This document shows positions 30,065 through 42,171 of a stretch of 64,000 nucleotides of DNA, piece by piece. The translations under genes were made by a program, and so were the position numbers. Origin of the DNA: Seminavis robusta (Eukaryota > Bacillariophyta > Bacillariophyceae > Naviculales > Naviculaceae). Every line of letters begins with the position of its first letter. Positions within the stretch are counted from its first letter, which is position 1. The stretch spans positions 44,630 through 108,629 of the forward strand of contig CAICTM010000139.1 of the NCBI GenBank assembly GCA_903772945.1, given 5' to 3'. The notes beneath the pieces are model-generated. The model saw only the letters and a list, made by a program, of their open reading frames with translations, was not told where the DNA came from and ran no database searches.

Positions 30065-31588
30065 CTAACTCCCAAAGGTGGGAATGTTCTTCATGCTCCT
30101 TCGAAGTTGGGCAGCCATGTTTTTCAGCTTGCGCTCTTCCCTCAAGCTAGGTCGGGCGACAGGCGAGAGGTGGGTACCGGTATCCAAACGCTCCACCTCC
30201 GCATCGTTGTTGTCGGTTGATTGGCGGTCACGGGCTAATGGATCAAATTGGTCGTCGTCTTCCTCATCGTCATCTTCGTCATCGTCACAATCCTCGTCAT
30301 CATCAGCATCGTCATCCAATGTCTTGTCCAGGAATGATCTAGGTCCATACCGAAGGATCATGATCACGAGGGATGTCACGTAAATTGTCACGAGATACAG
30401 CGCTCCGCCGACACCGACTCCCACGGCGGCACTGAGCCACAAGGATGCCGCCGTGTTGAGCCCATGTACTTGATGCATTTCATGATCACCGACAAAGAAG
30501 GATCCTTTCCAAATCAAAGCAGCTCCCAGGAATCCTACTCCACTCGGTAAGGCTGCAGCAACACGTGACGCGTCCCAGGTTTGTGTGGAACTCTTGAACG
30601 CCATGACACTTGAAATGGTATAGAAGCAAGCGCCCAGTGAAACCAATCCCATGGTACGTATGCCAGCAGGACGATCTGAAGATCGACGTTCGTAACTGTG
30701 TTTATTGTTGTAGTTGTCATCATGATGGCATGTAGTTCGTCAATGGTATTGGCAATAAGTAAGTCATGAGGTGGCTGAAAAGGAGGAAAGCACGCACAAC
30801 GGCAAATTGTTATATAATCAGTACACTCACTTACCCAATGGCCCCCCCTAGAAGCACCGCCGTGAAGAGTCTTCTACAAATATCGCATTCTTCCAGGGTC
30901 AAGTAGCTCATGAAATGAAATCGTACGTATCGACAAGGATCGGTATCGTAGTCTGGATTGGGGTAGGGTTGTTCGGCTGTGGCTGTAAAATCTCCCGATC
31001 CCAGCAGTCTGGTGGTTTCGTCGTCCTCCACAACTGTTGAAGATGCTGGCAGGAACATGTCTCTTTGTTCTTCCGTGAGGCGACTGTAACACCAATCATC
31101 CTTGTCGACGAAGAAATTCAGAACAAAGGGTCCCACAAAGATCAATACGGAGTATAGAATAAACAGGACATAGCAAACTGCCAACAACATGTTCGCCTGA
31201 ACAACATTATAGTAAGAAGGGGAAATGTAAGCTGCACTTAATAAGTAAGTTAGCTGGTGGTCATCCTTGTTGGACTGTTGCTTTGACTTACAACCAGGTA
31301 ATCTGATTTATCAAATAGGATACCCCGAACACGTTGATGCTTCTTCTCCCATTTCGTCTTTTTCCGTCGGCTGGTGTCACTTCCTTGACTTCCTTGAGCA
31401 CTGTTGCCTCTCCTGAGGAACGACAACCATGAAATCTCGGTGGCAGTCGATGTTTCTCGTTGGTGCCGGCTACTCCCTGGTTTTTGGCGTAGTGACGTGA
31501 GCACATCATCTCCTGATGCCATGGTCCCGAATCCTTGGTCAGCGCCCTGCAAGAGTCCCTCTGACTCGCTCTTGCTGGTGGTGGCCAT
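30065..31588 (-). CDS. MgtC/SapB-family membrane protein, 429 aa, three exons
   Basis: Exons run 31588-31292, 31196-30835 and 30695-30065; the introns (31197-31291, 30696-30834) are GT-AG with phases 0 and 2. ATG 31588 starts MATTSKSESEG, an upstream-free hydrophilic N-terminus. A hydrophobic helix (MLLAVCYVLFILYSVLIFVG) opens exon 2. The MgtC core has the helix ..CRRLFTAVLLGGAIGYERR, then DRPAGIRTMGLVSLGA, DASRVAAALPSGVGFLGAAL and HGLNTAASLWLSAAVGVGVGGALY, about five membrane segments. The C-terminal tail is strongly acidic (runs of D/E). Bacterial MgtC proteins act in Mg2+ starvation and modulate membrane ATPase activity; the role in diatoms is unknown. It is paralogous to, and divergent from, the gene at 31965. 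Confidence 0.88.
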
Positions 31589-31964
31589 TGTCTTGTTGTC
31601 TGTTATGATGACTGGATAAGATCTGTGGGGTAGCCAGAAAATGAAAAAATGGGTGAAGAAGAATCTTCTTGATTTGATGGATGGAAGACCGAGATACGTC
31701 AGCCTCTTGGGGTAGAATCTGGCTACATTATGGCAGCGCGAAACAGTGTGGTTGCTAAATGAACACCTCTTCAAAAATTTGCCGCTACGTAAATACTAAC
31801 ATAATAGCTGGATGGTCAGACAGACCGTACTGCTAGCTATGTGTGTAAATCTGGATCCATAAAAAATGAGGGTTGACACCTTGATCAGACAGCCTACAGC
31901 CTACAGCCAACGTCCAAGGTTGTTCTCTTTTAGAATAGATAGCAGCCACAACGAAAGATCGACC
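31589..31964. promoter_or_regulatory. Shared divergent promoter of the MgtC-like pair
   Basis: 376 bp separate the two start codons of paralogous, head-to-head genes, so the spacer must hold both promoters. It is A/T-rich (tgaaaaaatgggtgaag, taaaaaatg) and contains acctacagcctacagcc just before the plus-strand leader. No transcription factor site can be named. Confidence 0.6.
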
Positions 31965-33107
31965 ATGGCACCACCATCAACACAGCCAACCACAGCAGCA
32001 GAGAGCAGCGGTAGGGATGTCTATCCGAATAAGAGCCTCAAGAGAAAAGAGTCATTCATACTCGAAGTTGATCAAGGCTCCTGCAGTGTAAGTTTCTTGA
32101 TTTTATTAAAACAGAGGAGATCTGAGTGTTGACTTTCTTCAATTCCAATTCCATTTTCTTGTGTATTTTAAAACTACCTAATAATTCAGGACAATGTGGT
32201 GATGGGTCTGTTCTGTCTGGTCATGATCGTGTTTACGTTTGTCATTATTTTTGGGGATGCTCTGTTGCTACCCAGGGATACTCTTGTCTGGTGTCAAGCG
32301 GCACAACGTGGAGCTCCCTTGAAGACATATGCCAATGTCGATGCGGTGCGAGATCCGTGCTACTACGAACGCAGTCTCTATCTATTGGGGTGGAGCATGT
32401 TCGAATGCGACTTTGGACGACGCATGATTGCCTCCGTCGTATTGGGAGCTGTGATTGGCTACGAACGCAAAGCGGCCGAGCGTCCTGCGGGCATAAGGAC
32501 CATGAGTCTCGTTTGTCTAGGGGCTGCAACCTTTACCATGGGAGGACAATTCGCCTTTCGATCCTCCACCATGGGATGGGATGCCGCTCGTGTCAGTGCT
32601 GCCATTCCTTCGGGCGTCGGGTTTCTGGGATCCGCATTGATTTGGAAAGCAACCACTGGAGAAAAGGGACAAAATCAACGCAACCATGTCCATGGCATCA
32701 CCACGGCAGCATCTGTCTGGTTGTCTGCGTCTGTTGGTATTGGAGCTGGAGGAGCACTGTATGTCATGTCCGTGTGGACGGTAGTGTTGGTGGTCTTTGT
32801 GCTGCGGTTAGGACCTAAATTGGCATTTGAGGGGGACGATCATGGTGGCAGTACAGCCAGTCTTACAACTGGCGATGATTCTGCAGATGATGATAGTGAC
32901 GATGACGACGACGATGACGACGAAGAGGAAGCTTCTTTCAAACCCACAAGAATGGCACCACAACTCAAAGGTAGCAACAGACGAGCCACGGTTAGCGGTG
33001 GAGATGTTGTACCAAAGTCAGTCTCTTACCAGAAGAACTTTGATCAATTGCTCCGAGAATCCATGCGGATACAAAAGAGACAAATGCCGGCTCTTCACAG
33101 TGATTAG
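31965..33107 (+). CDS. MgtC/SapB-family membrane protein, 346 aa, two exons
   Basis: Exon 1 is 31965-32087 (MAPPSTQPTTAAESSGRD..) and exon 2 is 32190-33107; the intron is phase 0 (gtaagt..ttcag) and sits at the same place as intron 1 of the divergent paralogue, just before the first membrane helix. Core motifs: CDFGRRMIASVVLGAVIGYE, RPAGIRTMSLVCLGAATF, DAARVSAAIPSGVGFLGSAL and HGITTAASVWLSASVGIGAG. A poly-Asp/Glu tract follows the last helix, then a basic C-terminus (QLLRESMRIQKRQ). Between helix 1 and the core is a short lumenal/extracellular loop with CYYERSLYLLGW. Function is inferred only from the family, possibly membrane adaptation to Mg2+ or pH. Confidence 0.88.
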
Positions 33108-33910
33108 ATACATGTAGTTGGAACGGTCACGCCAAGATAGTTTAGTTTGTTCCGGACCGAGGAAACAAGTCTATAATAATTGCTATTGCTAACATACATT
33201 TGGAATTTCTGTGTCAATCACAACAATCAACATGCTTGTCCGCAGTGCGGGCATTTTTTGTGGTGCACGGCCACTCAGAGGTCCTGCCTGGAGTCCGGTA
33301 CATTTGGTTGGACTGAAGATGTCCTCAGGAATGGAAGGCTCTTGTCGATCCAGAGGTACGGTACTGGTAGGACTAGGCAAATTGTTTGTGTTGTTGGATC
33401 AGATAGATGTACCGTACGGTACTGTCCCTGGTACCAAGTCCAATGGTTCAGGCAACCAACATTATTGTCTTCAAAATTCTACTTGAGTTTTTCCAAGTAA
33501 TCTGCCCTACACCTACGAGACAGGTTTGGTCGCCTTCATTTACGAATCTTTGACAGACCGCTGGCTTAGCTTCAGTACCAATTGCCTCTGACGTGGACAC
33601 TGTCATCCAGACTTCGAAAGAATAATTGTTCGCATTGGATCTCTTCTTCTCTGTTCTTATAGAGGATGGCGAGAACTTCTTCCCAACAATTTTAGGAAGG
33701 GCTGACGGCAGTCGTTGAAAGAAACCACAACGTCATCGATTTTCCTTCAAGCTGGTCATTGCAATGCCATGGTTGCTCGAGGTCGGTGTCTTTGAATCTC
33801 AACCACCAGATGCTTTCTTCTCCACCGGATCACTTTTTCTTGAAGCCGGTCATCGCAACCAACTGAACCTTGACACTTTCTAGAAAGAATATCATCAAAG
33901 ATCCATCACC
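33108..33910. other. Intergenic
   Basis: No supported gene. Palindromic gtaccgtacggtac is at about 33409-33422 and other gtacggtac variants lie nearby. C/T-rich stretches near 33640 precede the MLRQ-like gene. Confidence 0.45.
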
Positions 33911-34328
33911 ATGAACTCTGCTCTCCGTAACACCGCTCGGTAAGGTCGACTGTCGGATCGGTTCAGACTGTATCGTTTGATTGTGGTGCGTTGGGTTTCT
34001 CACTGATTGTCTTCCCCTTTGCTTCGTTCTGTTCAGTGTGGCCATGACCACTGGCCAACGCCGCTGCCTTTCTTCTTCTACTCCCGAGCATGCCTTTGTC
34101 AAGATGCGTCAAGCTGAAAGCAGCAAGTCTTTCGCCCAAACCTGGATGAGCGATCCTGCCACCTACCCCATCATTGGCGTTCTTGGCATTGCCTGTGGCA
34201 TGTGCGCTGGGGTTGGATCCTACTACTTGATGGCGTGCAAGGATGTGCAAATCAACCCTGCCAAGCGCGGCGATGTCATTCGCACCTGGGGACAGAACAA
34301 GAACCGTTTCGGACACGGAAACAACTAA
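33911..34328 (+). CDS. NADH dehydrogenase MLRQ / B12D-like small mitochondrial membrane protein, 106 aa
   Basis: Exon 1 33911-33939 encodes MNSALRNTA plus part of an Arg; the 97-nt intron 33940-34036 (gtaagg..ttcag) is phase 2; exon 2 is 34037-34328. The N-terminus is a typical mitochondrial presequence (R at several positions, RRCLSSS). One membrane helix follows: TYPIIGVLGIACGMCAGVGS. It ends CKDVQINPAKRGDVIRTWG, the NPDV/NP-x-KR-like motif of the MLRQ (NDUFA4) and B12D families. Such proteins are accessory subunits of respiratory complexes I or IV. The assignment rests on size, a single helix and this motif. Confidence 0.7.
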
Positions 34329-34810
34329 GAAGACAAAGAGAGTGTGACTAGATTCTGTTGGTGAATGGAAAGCAGCAGTGGATGGTGGAGTGTATGAGGA
34401 GGTATGATGATTGCATCATGGAGATTCGATTCTGTTCGATTGAATCAATTGGATTCACTTGGGTGTGGTTCCCTGCCGTGTGGCTTCCAACACATGACAA
34501 GCCACCTAGCTAGCTGTAGCCGTCGGGAGTGGTAATCCTTGCTGTGCAGCAGTGGAATACGTACTACTAGCTAGAATGATTCAATCTCCTGGCTAGATGA
34601 CTTGCAATATACTGTTGTATTCCGTATCTAAGGCAAGTAGTAGTAGCCTTACACGGCCAGCACCAGCATGCTCGCTTCTATCCCGGATACGTCGTGTTGC
34701 CAGAGCTGGAGGCAAGTGGTGCTTTCAACAGCAACATGATTAATTTAGTGTTACGTTTTGCTGCTTTTGAACTCACTATCTCAGCAACATGGGCGGGGCA
34801 CGACGTCATT
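34329..34810. other. Intergenic
   Basis: Probably the 3' UTR of the MLRQ-like gene plus spacer. It contains gattcgattctgttcgattgaatcaattggattc (imperfect gattc repeats) at 34424-34460 and ctagctag motifs at 34506 and 34568. No gene is seen. Confidence 0.4.
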
Positions 34811-37800
34811 TTAGTACTGCGGGACAAAGTTCCTCTTCACCCGTTTACCCGTGCCCTGGTGCTCATTGGAACCATCTGCATCCACAGCAAAGTCCTTCAA
34901 GGCTAGTTTACGTTTGCGGGTGCGGCCGCCAGAAGACGGCTCACTGCATTTGCTGTCGTCATCGCAAGTGGAACCTTCACCATTCTTCCGCTCGCAGTCA
35001 GCGTCATCGCAGCATTCAAAAGCATCTGGCGCCTCCACGTCTTTGAGAATGTCTTCAAATGTGCTCTTGGCGAACAACGAATTCGTGAACGAACTAAAGA
35101 GCTTGGGAGTGTGTCGTACGTATAGGCTGCCTTCGTCGCTTGGCATGGCATAGTCTTCCATGGTGTCTTCACGATTTAGGTAAACGCGTGTGGTTGTGCT
35201 ATTGAGCTTTCGCAATTTCCATGGAGAACTTCGAAAGAAGAGCTCATTCTCAAAGTCTGCATACCACACCGCATCATTGCTGTCTGCCAGTCCTCCCAAG
35301 CTTGATAGAATAATATCTGGCTGCTCAGCAGTAACCGAAACATCAAACCCAATAGCTTCCTCTCCTTGGCAAGTTTGCGGATCAGAAGGTGTTTGTTCCA
35401 CCTTGATCTTTGGCAAAGCCACAAGGAACCAAGTCATATCATACAGTTTCAATTCAAATTTGCCACCAAACTTCTCTTCAATTACCGCCCTTTTTTCAGT
35501 GGTGTTCTTGTTCTTCCCGTAGTTGTCCTGGGCCATGATCGTGCTTTTGAGCCTTTCTCTGTACTGTGCCTTCTCCTCCGCGCTTGCCATTTTTCCCATA
35601 CTGTACGTGTCTGCCAAGGAATCTACCGACATATTCGCGCTGGCCAAGCTCGAATATTTGGTTTTCCCAAGGGACTTCACAAAGGCTTGGACGTTCATGA
35701 ACTCATCCAAGGGATCTTCCGATTCCTCATCAGTATCTTCTTCTTCATCATCGAACTCTCCGAGGGCATCCTCACCTTCCACGATTCTGCACCCCAACTC
35801 TTGTTCCATCTCGTCGTCATTGGCGTCACTGGTCAGCCCAAGCGTATCCGATACGGCTGCCACAGCATTCTATGAAAGCACCGTAGAGTGCGCATTGACC
35901 AAAGGGTTTTGGGATTGAGTATGTATAGAATGCATGTGGTCGAGGCAACAAGAGAAGCTGAACTGACGACTCATCTCGACTCGACTCGACTCACCTCAAA
36001 GAAGTTTACCAAAGCTTCGTTCAATCCACCTGTAAGGTCAAACTTGAGCCGAAGACCTGTTTTGAATTCCTCAAGCTGATACCAAGGTGGAGCAACCACG
36101 ATGGTCTCTAGATTTGTGGCCGCAGACATCTCTTGAGTGACCGATAGCTGCCCTCTCACGGCGATCTCGATGGCGTTGTACAATCGACCAAAAATGGTCA
36201 GGGCTGTGCCGACTTCTGCCTCTGCCTTCAATCGCTTTCAGCCAGAAGAGAGGACAACAGAGTTAGGACCAACCTGTTACAGATTTGACGTTTTCATAAA
36301 CGGAACATTGCTTACACCTTGGATTTTTGGGTTTTTGATGTCCCTGGTGAAGTCCTCTTTGAAAAAAGTGGTGTAGTTGTCAGGTAATTCAAGAGAGGCT
36401 CCAAAGTCCATTTTGTATTTGAATTCGGCTTCCCAAGAGGCATCAACCTCTAGAGCCATAGAGGTAGATGCAATCAGCTCAACATTCATCCCGTAAGACA
36501 AAATCACAGGGACTACACCGACGCTGAATATCTTCCATACACTCTTTTCATAGAGCTGCTTCGGTTTGGGCTTCCAGTTGAGGGTCGCAGAAGCTTGCAA
36601 TTTGCCATATATCTTTGCGTCAATAGCACCCGAAAACTTTACGGTTCCTCGGAAGAGTTTCTTATCCTTCATAACAGTCAGTGTGGCTACGACTTGAGCA
36701 CGCGCACCCAGTTTCAGTCCCAGGGCAAATTTGCCCTCAAGCGTCAATGATACTCCAGTGTCTTCACCAATCTTCTTCTCACCCTTGCAAAACAAAGCCC
36801 GGTCAAAGTCCGGAACCTGAATGCTTAGAGAGCCAAGTTCCAACTCGTTCACGTCCTTAAGGATCTGCTTGGGGTCTCCTGTTAAGATGACGCGCCCGAT
36901 GCCCTTTGCCACCTCAACAGCTGTCTTGATCACGCTACCAACCGTCTCTACTACATCTATGATGACTTCGCCGACTTTCTCGGCCACTCGTTTGACAAAG
37001 CGAGCAATGGCGCCCCAAAACTCAGCCCTTGCTGCTGGAGACACTTCATTCGATTCGTCGTTGTTGGCTATTGCCATGAAATCAATCTCAGTAAAAACAT
37101 CTGTGATGTCAATGGGTTCAAAGAACCATAATTGACAAGTGTCGGTGGAGAAAAGAAAGTCCTCGTCCAATAAGCGCCCCATCACCTGGCCACCATCATC
37201 ATCTCTTGCAAAGAAAGTCATATTTTCTTCGAACTTGGTCTTGACGATCACAGGGAAATCGTCAGGAGTAGCACTTTCAATGAGAATGATCCCAAGCTCT
37301 CTTTCGACCCAAATGGACAAAGTTTCTGAGGGGGGTGGTACTGCTATCAACCCTGGGAAACCGTCTTCAAGCTGCGGCATCATTGTTGAAGTGGAAATCT
37401 TCATACCCTGCCTGTTGTAGGAGTACAGCGTGATGTTCTCTGGATCATAAATGATCTTCGACGTGATCAGGACATTGTATTCTCCCCCAGGTTCAAGGTT
37501 TTGCCATCTGTAGAATCCCTCTACTGTATATGGGAGTTCAACCCGCATAAGACCACCACGGTCAACCAACTCGAGGAGATCTTCATGCAGATAAACTCCT
37601 CGAGCGAAGTCAAAATCTGAACCACCCAGCCAAATATCGTACGTTTCATTGCTTGTTTGCGGGGGAGTGAAGTTGTTGACGAGTTCAGTTACAAGGTAAG
37701 GAGGCAGGGCAGAGCAGATCTGGAAAGAGGAGACTTACCCACAGAACACAACCTCATCATCGTCGAACAAGTAGCTGCAGAAGTTTGAAAGAAGCAAGCA

Positions 37801-38448
37801 AACATGTTGGTGAAGACGAAGGTGATAGCTGCAAGTCTAAACAGGAAAGCGCAGGGCCAAAACTTACGACACGGCTGGTGACCAGTAGATTTCCAGTGTT
37901 CCATTCTCGTACGTGCATACTTCGTCGGCACCTAGAAAAGCTATCCATGTGGTCTCGTCTATACATCGTCTGGATGCTTGCACTGTTGGCTGCTGTGAAA
38001 TGGTTGGATTGGCAGATGGTTCTGCAGAAAGTGTCGGAGATTCCGAGGGAGACGCAGAAGGAAGAGGTGGGAACGTAGGTCTTGGCGTTGTTGGCATAGG
38101 CGCGGGAGTTTCATCACTGGCATCAGGGCAAGAGCCACAACTCCAACCGTCATCCGATCGATACAACCAGGGAGTATCCGAACATCTCTCGAGATTTTTG
38201 TCCTTACAAATCTTGTATTGGTAGCAACCAAAGAGGCCATTTTCTTCACATCTTTCCGAACAGGCGTCTAGCCGAGCGGGACCTTCTCGAGCTCGGCCGT
38301 CATCTTCTTCTTCAGAGTCTCTATTGCCGAACAACCCAAGCTTTCGGGTCTCTTGCGCCTTTTCTTCGCCGTTGGCTCTTGCAGCGAGCGGCGAGCACAA
38401 CGAGATCGTCGCGATCAAGAGGGCCGTACAGAAAGTAGAGATCCTCAT
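34811..38448 (-). CDS. Secreted, Ser/Pro/Thr-linker protein of unknown function, 1083 aa, five exons
   Basis: Exons (minus): 38448-37868, 37774-37739, 37651-36316, 36234-35995, 35869-34811. Exon 3 must start at 37651: the nearer AG would leave a 19-nt intron and the wrong phase. The signal peptide is MRISTFCTALLIATISLCSP. After a short acidic stretch comes a Cys-rich block (DACSERCEENGLFGCYQYKI..CSDTPW..CGSCPD), then a mucin-like linker of PSxSPSESPT type common in diatom secreted proteins. Next is a region with FEPIDITDVFTEIDFMAI, an amphipathic FVKRVAEKVGEVIIDVVETV stretch, and beta-rich sequence alternating K/T/V (TGVSLTLEGKFALGLKLGA). The C-terminal 350 residues are acidic and then basic (GRTRKRKLALKDF). 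No known domain. It could be a cell-surface or frustule-associated protein, or exon 5 may belong to a separate gene. Confidence 0.65.
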
Positions 38449-39216
38449 CGGTCTTCGGCTGTAGACTGCTCCCGCTACCTGTACCAGTAGCTCGATGTTG
38501 CAACACCAAGCTACAGGAGCAGACACAAAATGGTAGAGTCAGTCTGCCATACTCTGCTCTGCTCTTTTTGACCCATAGTGCGGACGCGGGGCAACTGAGA
38601 TTGGAGCGACCTTGACAGCATTTTGGCGGTATCCATATTATCAGGATTGGGGAGGGCACGATCCTCGCCGCCTAATCAACGACCTCTAAATTGGTGGATG
38701 ATGCCTGGCTAGCTACGGTAAGCTTGTAGTGGATCTTCAGTTCAAAAAGCTAAGGTGCGCTGAGCTCGCCGATGGACAGGACCTAGCGGGGGGAGTCTGC
38801 ATTTTCCTCGAAATTGTGAGTACATTTATTTGGAAAGACCGGTACTTGCCGGTTCGGTGGGCTTACAACCTTGGAAAGAGCACTGGCACAACTCCCTTTG
38901 AAAAAGGCTTTCGCTCAAGCGCAGCCTCAGTCCCTGGCGCGAAAGCGGTAGAAGGCAGTGATCTGATTGGCTAATCAACCTATGACATCAGCAAATGCGT
39001 CAGGAAAGATTCAAATATACTTAACGTACCATCAAATATACTTAACGTACCATTTATAGATATTACGGAGTCAATGTGCTACCAAATGGCGAATTTCTTC
39101 TTTCGGTTTTCGCGAAAGAAGGATTCCGTTGTGGATCGATCTGCGACAATGACATCCTGCCGCTCCCTTCCAGTCATTACAATTACAGGCAAGCAGCACC
39201 ATCAAGCAGCACCATC
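38449..39216. other. Intergenic
   Basis: Between divergent genes. It has a 21-bp direct repeat at 39011-39052 and a candidate inverted-repeat partner (aaatgcgtcaggaa, 38993-39006) of sequence at 43294-43307. The frame upstream of ATG 39217 is open but has no earlier in-frame ATG. Confidence 0.4.
39011..39052. repeat. 21-bp direct repeat, two copies
   Basis: tcaaatatacttaacgtacc plus a final a, at 39011-39031 and identically at 39032-39052. It lies about 165 bp upstream of the transposase-like start, so it could be a subterminal repeat of that element. Confidence 0.8.
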
Positions 39217-39226
39217 ATGACCGAAA

Positions 39227-39257
<31 letters not shown>

Positions 39258-42117
39258 AACACAAAATGGAGGAATGGGTTGCCAAAGTCAACAGAGGAAC
39301 TCGCAACAGAAGAGAGCATATCAACTCGCCTCCAACAACAACAACAACAACAACAGATCCAAGAGAGCGAGAGAAGAAGGACCACAAACAACACTGGAAG
39401 GAGTGGTAGCAGAAGTCTTTGATCCACTCAAGAACTGTGTCATCTGTAAGGCCAGACATCTTGGTCTCAGAGTCCCCAAGAGATCACACTCTGTCTTCTG
39501 TATTAAGAATACAATAACAAAAGGACAAGGACCGTTGAATGCGCTGACCATGGAGATAATCAAAGAAAGCAGAAGACTCACCAGACAATTCAGTGCTCCT
39601 CTACCACTGAATGAGAGAGGAAGCTGGAGGCATTCCACAAGAGAAAATGGAGAAGCATTCTTTGCTGCTAGAACCAACACAGCCAAACCAAAGCAGAGCC
39701 GGCAACAACAACAAAAGGCAGCAATGGCCACTCCAGTAGCTCTTTGTCAAAAGGTAACCACTCTTGTAAATGATACTGCCTTTGTGGAAAAGCACAAGAA
39801 GAAAGGAGCACCACTGGCAATGCTAGCAATGGCAGAAGCAGTGTCAGAATCCATTACCAGGGCAAAGAATCCAGAACTCTTCCACAAACACTTCCAAGGT
39901 TTTACCATGACAGTTCCCTCCACAGAGGAGCAATTCGAGTCTCCTCACTACCACTCCATTGTTGGGCAGAAACTCCTTCTTGTGGACTGGAATCGGTGTG
40001 GAATTACAGTTCCTTGTCCCGATGGAAGATGCTCTGGCAAACTCAAGAATACAAGGACAAACTGGTCACACAACAAGACCTTGTTCCCCATCTTTGGCAT
40101 CACTGGTCCTCCTTCTTGGTGTATGGTCATGTCCATGGTTTGTGGAAGCTGCAACAGAAGATTCGATGCCAACTCTGCAGAAGTGCTGGTCTCGATCCCA
40201 GACCACGCTTCATTGCTCTATCCAGTGGAGACAAAGTACGCTCTACCTAACAAGACTTGTCACTTGGACAGAACAGCTACTGAAGTGTTCGACGCTATAA
40301 TGGTTACCTATGGAAATGGAGAACTCTGCAGTCGGCTCATCTATAATGCAATCAACAGACAGTTCATTAGGGCCATGGCATCATACTTCTCCTATTGGCA
40401 AGGAAGTGAAACAGATCCAGATCCCTTTCTTCAAAAGGATGGAACTTACATCAGACAGTATCCTCCCCTTGGTGACACCATCCGTGACATCTATGATGCT
40501 GCTTGTGCTTCCAACAGGAATCCGTGGAGGATCAGTGACAACCAAAGGCACACAAGAGAGATCCAAAGTGTCAGTTGCAACAAAGGAATCTTCTGTCAAG
40601 ACCATACCTTTCAGGTGGTCAAGAACTACTCCAAGAGTCTTGGTGCTGCTGCTGTTTGGGATGCTGCTACTGAGACTGGAGAGATTGCTTCAGCAGTTCT
40701 GGTTCCCACCACCAAGACAATCCACTTCTCCCATGCTGCCATGCAGCTAGCAAGGAGGAGCCACTTCAACCCAGCTGCCATGTGCAGCGACACCTGGCCC
40801 CACAAAAATGACTACTGGGAGATACTCTTTCCAGGAATCGAGGGAAGGTTAGGCCTGTTTCATTATGAGAAGAGAATCCTGTCAACTTTGAGAAAGGGAC
40901 ACATTGATCACTATCAAGCTATGTCAGACCTCTTGGATTGCTTGTATGTGTACTCACCTGATGACTATGAGAAGGTGCTGCATGCTCTGAAACATGGTCT
41001 ACTATCCACCAATGGCAAGTGTTACTCTATGGCTGAGATCTCCGACATGCAAGCCTCCAAGGTGTTCAGAGCTAGGTACTCCAAGTATCTAAGGAAGAAG
41101 ATGAGAGAACCAGAGACCATGAGACAGAAGTTGCAACAGTGGTTCTGCAGATACAAGGTGACTGCCAGTGATGGTAGCCAGCCAGGACAGGGCCGACTGG
41201 ATCCAGTCAAGAACTTTACCTTGTTTACTTCTGATACCAAACCAGCAGTAGAGAACTGTGTTGACAAAGCCATTCACTTGGCTGATCCCCTGGCACTGGA
41301 AGACATGTATGACACCATCCTACCATCACCCAATTCCAAGCACAACCTCCCAGAGTACTTATCAAGGAGAGGAGAATCCAAGTTAGAAGCGTTCCATGAC
41401 AAGTTTGCCCATTTTGGCAATGGTGGAATGAGAAGGAGCCTTGCTGATGCACTCAACTTGGCTGGAACTGCAAGATACAACCTCAAGATTAGACACAAGA
41501 GAGCCTTCCTGTCAAGAATTAGTGTGGCAGAGAGGAGGTCAATTCCAGCCGGATGGGAAAATGTTGTACCTTACTGGAATCATTCAGAGTTGACTTACCT
41601 GAATCAGCTAGCACTGGCTGTGGGTGTCGATGAACCATTTCCAAATGCAGAGCCCTTGCCACAGGACACTGGAGAGAGATTCTTCTCAGAGTTCATTGTT
41701 GCATTCAAACCACAGAGACAAAGGTATGCACCAAATGATTGTTGTTTGTGTGTGGCTTGTACAGGACCAGAACCACCGACTCCACCAGCAGAGCCACCAA
41801 ATCCACCAGCAATCGATCCACCGACTGCAACAGCATTGGTTCCAGCGCCGCCGCCACCACCACCACCTCCAGTGCCACAAACAAGAAATGTATATGTTGG
41901 TAATTTGATTCTATACCAGCAACAACAACAACTTCAAATGATGCAACTTGCCATGCAAATGCGGCAATTCCAACCAATACTGCCATCTCCTTTCCAGCCA
42001 CCTCCACCGATGGGCTGCTGTCAGAGATACTGCCAGTGGTTGACTCATAGGAGAGGAAGACCACCTCATGATGCCAATTGCCAATCTAAATTTAGTGGAT
42101 ACTCTGCATACAAATAA
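39217..42117 (+). CDS. Transposase-like protein with zinc ribbon (DUF6729-like), 966 aa
   Basis: Single frame; ATG 39217 is the first Met. The N-terminus is Ala/Gln/Asn-rich low complexity. A Cys pair CVICKARHLGL (about 70-80) is followed at about 266-311 by a four-Cys ribbon, CPDGRCSGKL..VCGSCNRRF, of the kind seen in DUF6729-type proteins of mobile elements. Downstream lie DHTFQVVKNYSKSLG, SDTWPHKNDYWEILFPG and GRLGLFHYEKRILSTLRKG, which look like the first two acidic motifs and the H/R region of a DDE nuclease. The C-terminus has a poly-Pro block and CxxxC pairs. No intron and no frameshift, so the frame is intact. Assignment to a named superfamily is an inference; an alternative is a domesticated host gene. 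Confidence 0.6.
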
Positions 42118-42171
42118 GAACAAATTATTAGATGTGACAAATTCGTTTCTAGTAATGTACCCATTACTAAC

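Noticed and set aside
32126-32818. 230-codon plus-strand open frame over the MgtC-like gene
   Set aside because: Wrong frame; the MgtC motifs are in the other plus-strand frame.
35366-35875. 169-codon plus-strand open frame with hydrophobic stretches
   Set aside because: Antisense to exon 5 of the secreted-protein gene, which is supported by phase-consistent splicing; the hydrophobic runs are the complement of acidic codons.
37719-37739. AG at 37720-37721 as acceptor of exon 3 of the secreted protein
   Set aside because: It would leave a 19-nt intron and the wrong phase; the acceptor just before 37651 gives an 87-nt intron and restores phase.
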